A stretch of 64,000 nucleotides of DNA from Nitrosomonas sp. (GTDB lineage Bacteria; Pseudomonadota; Gammaproteobacteria; Burkholderiales; Nitrosomonadaceae). The stretch covers positions 62,001 through 126,000 of the forward strand of contig JAIETK010000010.1 of NCBI GenBank assembly GCA_019745325.1, read 5' to 3'. The notes beneath the pieces were generated by a model. It did not search any database, was not told the DNA's origin, and was given only the letters and a program-made list of their open reading frames with translations. A program made the translations under genes and the position numbers. Numbering within the stretch: the first letter of the stretch is position 1; every line of letters starts with the position of its first letter. Below are positions 63,192 to 64,000 of the stretch, piece by piece.

Positions 63192-64000
63192 TATTGATTA
63201 CCCCCTTTAGGGCTTCTTAAACGTGAAACGGCTGCTACCGTGCTTAATTTGATTTGTTCCCGCTTGGCGAAAATCAGGTAGATCAGCAGTCCTGCCAGTA
63301 AACCGATCAATGCATAGATCAGTGAGGTTTGCGTCGCAGGCATCAATCCTTCACGTTCACCCGGTGATCCAAGGCTTGACCAATCGTCAAGGTCCTGCCA
63401 GATCGGATAGCGTCTTTGGTAATATTCCTTGGTGAAATATTCACTTAAGTCGATGCCGAAATGACTGACTTTGGGTAAGCCGTTACCGTTCAAATAGGAT
63501 TTATAAACGATCGAGCTCATACTGCCGCCTTCGGCCATGCCGTTGGTGGTAATGCCTTTTTCACGGTGATCGTGAATCAGCCAATCACCCTCGCCATAGC
63601 TATGTTTGCCGTCGTCAATGGTTTCCAGCTTCAGATCGAGGCGTTGCGCTGGTGCCATGTCAAAGACATCGCGCATGATCTGCGCAATCGGATTATGTTC
63701 CACGCCGTCATAATGCGTGATCGTGGCATGATGACCATGGGTATGGACGGCGATCAGTTCACCACCGCTATTCAACATCCGCAGCTTGATTTTTTGATCC
63801 TGCTCCACGATGATCAGCGATTCCCTGAGTGTGTAAGGGTACGATAAGCCGTTCAGCGTATAGTAATCCTCGCTGGCATCGGTAATGTCGTAGCGTTGAT
63901 TCATATCGCGCGCGATCAACCGGGGGTCATTGTATTTCTGAATGATTTCGCCCAGTTCTTTATCCATTGCGTGATAATGCAGATCGTATTCCTGATCGTA
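63191..64000 (-). CDS. Multicopper oxidase-like protein, C-terminal part (5' end outside window)
   Basis: The frame is open to the right edge, so the start is missing; about 269 residues are visible. The motifs LHYHAMDKE, AVHTHGHHATITHYD and WLIHDHREKGITTNGM are copper-binding segments of the multicopper oxidase fold. Notably the usual HCHI-type motif is HDH, so the type-1 copper cysteine is not in this part. A C-terminal membrane helix (SLIYALIGLLAGLLIYLIFA) anchors it. Its stop overlaps the cupredoxin start, which could supply the missing type-1 site. Function in copper tolerance or respiratory electron transfer is inference. Confidence 0.82.
   Translation of the reverse strand, partial: YDQEYDLHYHAMDKELGEIIQKYNDPRLIARDMNQRYDITDASEDYYTLNGLSYPYTLRESLIIVEQDQKIKLRMLNSGGELIAVHTHGHHATITHYDGVEHNPIAQIMRDVFDMAPAQRLDLKLETIDDGKHSYGEGDWLIHDHREKGITTNGMAEGGSMSSIVYKSYLNGNGLPKVSHFGIDLSEYFTKEYYQRRYPIWQDLDDWSSLGSPGEREGLMPATQTSLIYALIGLLAGLLIYLIFAKREQIKLSTVAAVSRLRSPKGGNQ

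Noticed and set aside
62790..63197. 135-codon + strand frame across the His-rich cupredoxin region
   Set aside because: It is the antisense of repeated His/Asp codons, giving Met/Val/His runs; no real protein is indicated.

Overview
The window looks like a chromosome segment of a chemolithoautotrophic betaproteobacterium, most probably a Nitrosomonas-type ammonia oxidiser (Nitrosomonadales). This is inferred from the overall protein flavour: two-subunit pyruvate carboxylase, PEP-CTERM protein, many copper, arsenic and sulfur genes, DUF3422, and mid-range G+C with AT-rich islands. No rRNA, tRNA, CRISPR array or amoABC gene was seen, so genus assignment is not proven.

Positions 1-10 kb hold housekeeping genes: pyruvate carboxylase pycA/pycB, SppA protease, dTDP-rhamnose genes rfbB/rfbD, tilS, accA, a Tat-exported MsrB and the ribosomal oxygenase RoxA. 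Positions 10-15.6 kb are a decayed accessory patch with two 5' remnants of the same IS3-type element, a broken lipoprotein, a deleted LysR regulator, a truncated PII-like gene and small orphan proteins, followed by a His-tailed periplasmic protein, a TauE/SafE permease and a thiopurine methyltransferase. Positions 15.6-24.6 kb are a metalloid/halide resistance island. On the + strand are MerR, CrcB fluoride channel, DUF190, MFS, ACR3-like and GDCCVxC genes. Converging on them is the - strand operon arsR-arsI-arsC-arsB-arsD-arsA with a clear palindromic operator. Positions 24.7-31 kb carry an unknown secreted/anchored protein, a c-type cytochrome-like protein and a polyamine ABC transporter (potA-B-C-D order).

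Positions 31-44.5 kb form the most striking block: 13 genes all on the - strand devoted to sulfur acquisition. In transcription order they are a YezD-family protein, porin, sulfate-binding protein, DUF2325 protein, degenerate EAL protein, family 2A encapsulin shell, its cysteine desulfurase cargo with a long disordered N-terminus, cysT-cysW-cysA, an EpsC-type serine acetyltransferase, CysB and DUF3422. I infer a regulon in which sulfate is imported, the acetyltransferase makes O-acetylserine (precursor of cysteine and of the CysB inducer N-acetylserine), and sulfur from cysteine is stored inside a protein shell by the encapsulated desulfurase.

Positions 45-49 kb carry a TetR regulator divergent from a glycosyltransferase/hydrolase/flavin monooxygenase cassette, with a near-perfect operator between them. 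Positions 49-64 kb mix an M14 aminoacylase-like protein, a hydrolase, an AT-rich orphan membrane protein, an OlsF-like double acyltransferase, a REC-HDOD protein, a Lon-type protease, a CDF transporter, a mosaic Sel1/DUF2971 protein, a PEP-CTERM lectin-like protein and a copper pair (cupredoxin plus multicopper oxidase running off the right edge).

A ~150-bp non-coding repeat with ~21-bp terminal inverted repeats occurs five times complete and once decayed (15.6, 16.3, 24.7, 26.1, 44.6 and 49.0 kb). It behaves like a MITE, supplies stop codons to two genes and flanks the merR gene as an inverted pair.
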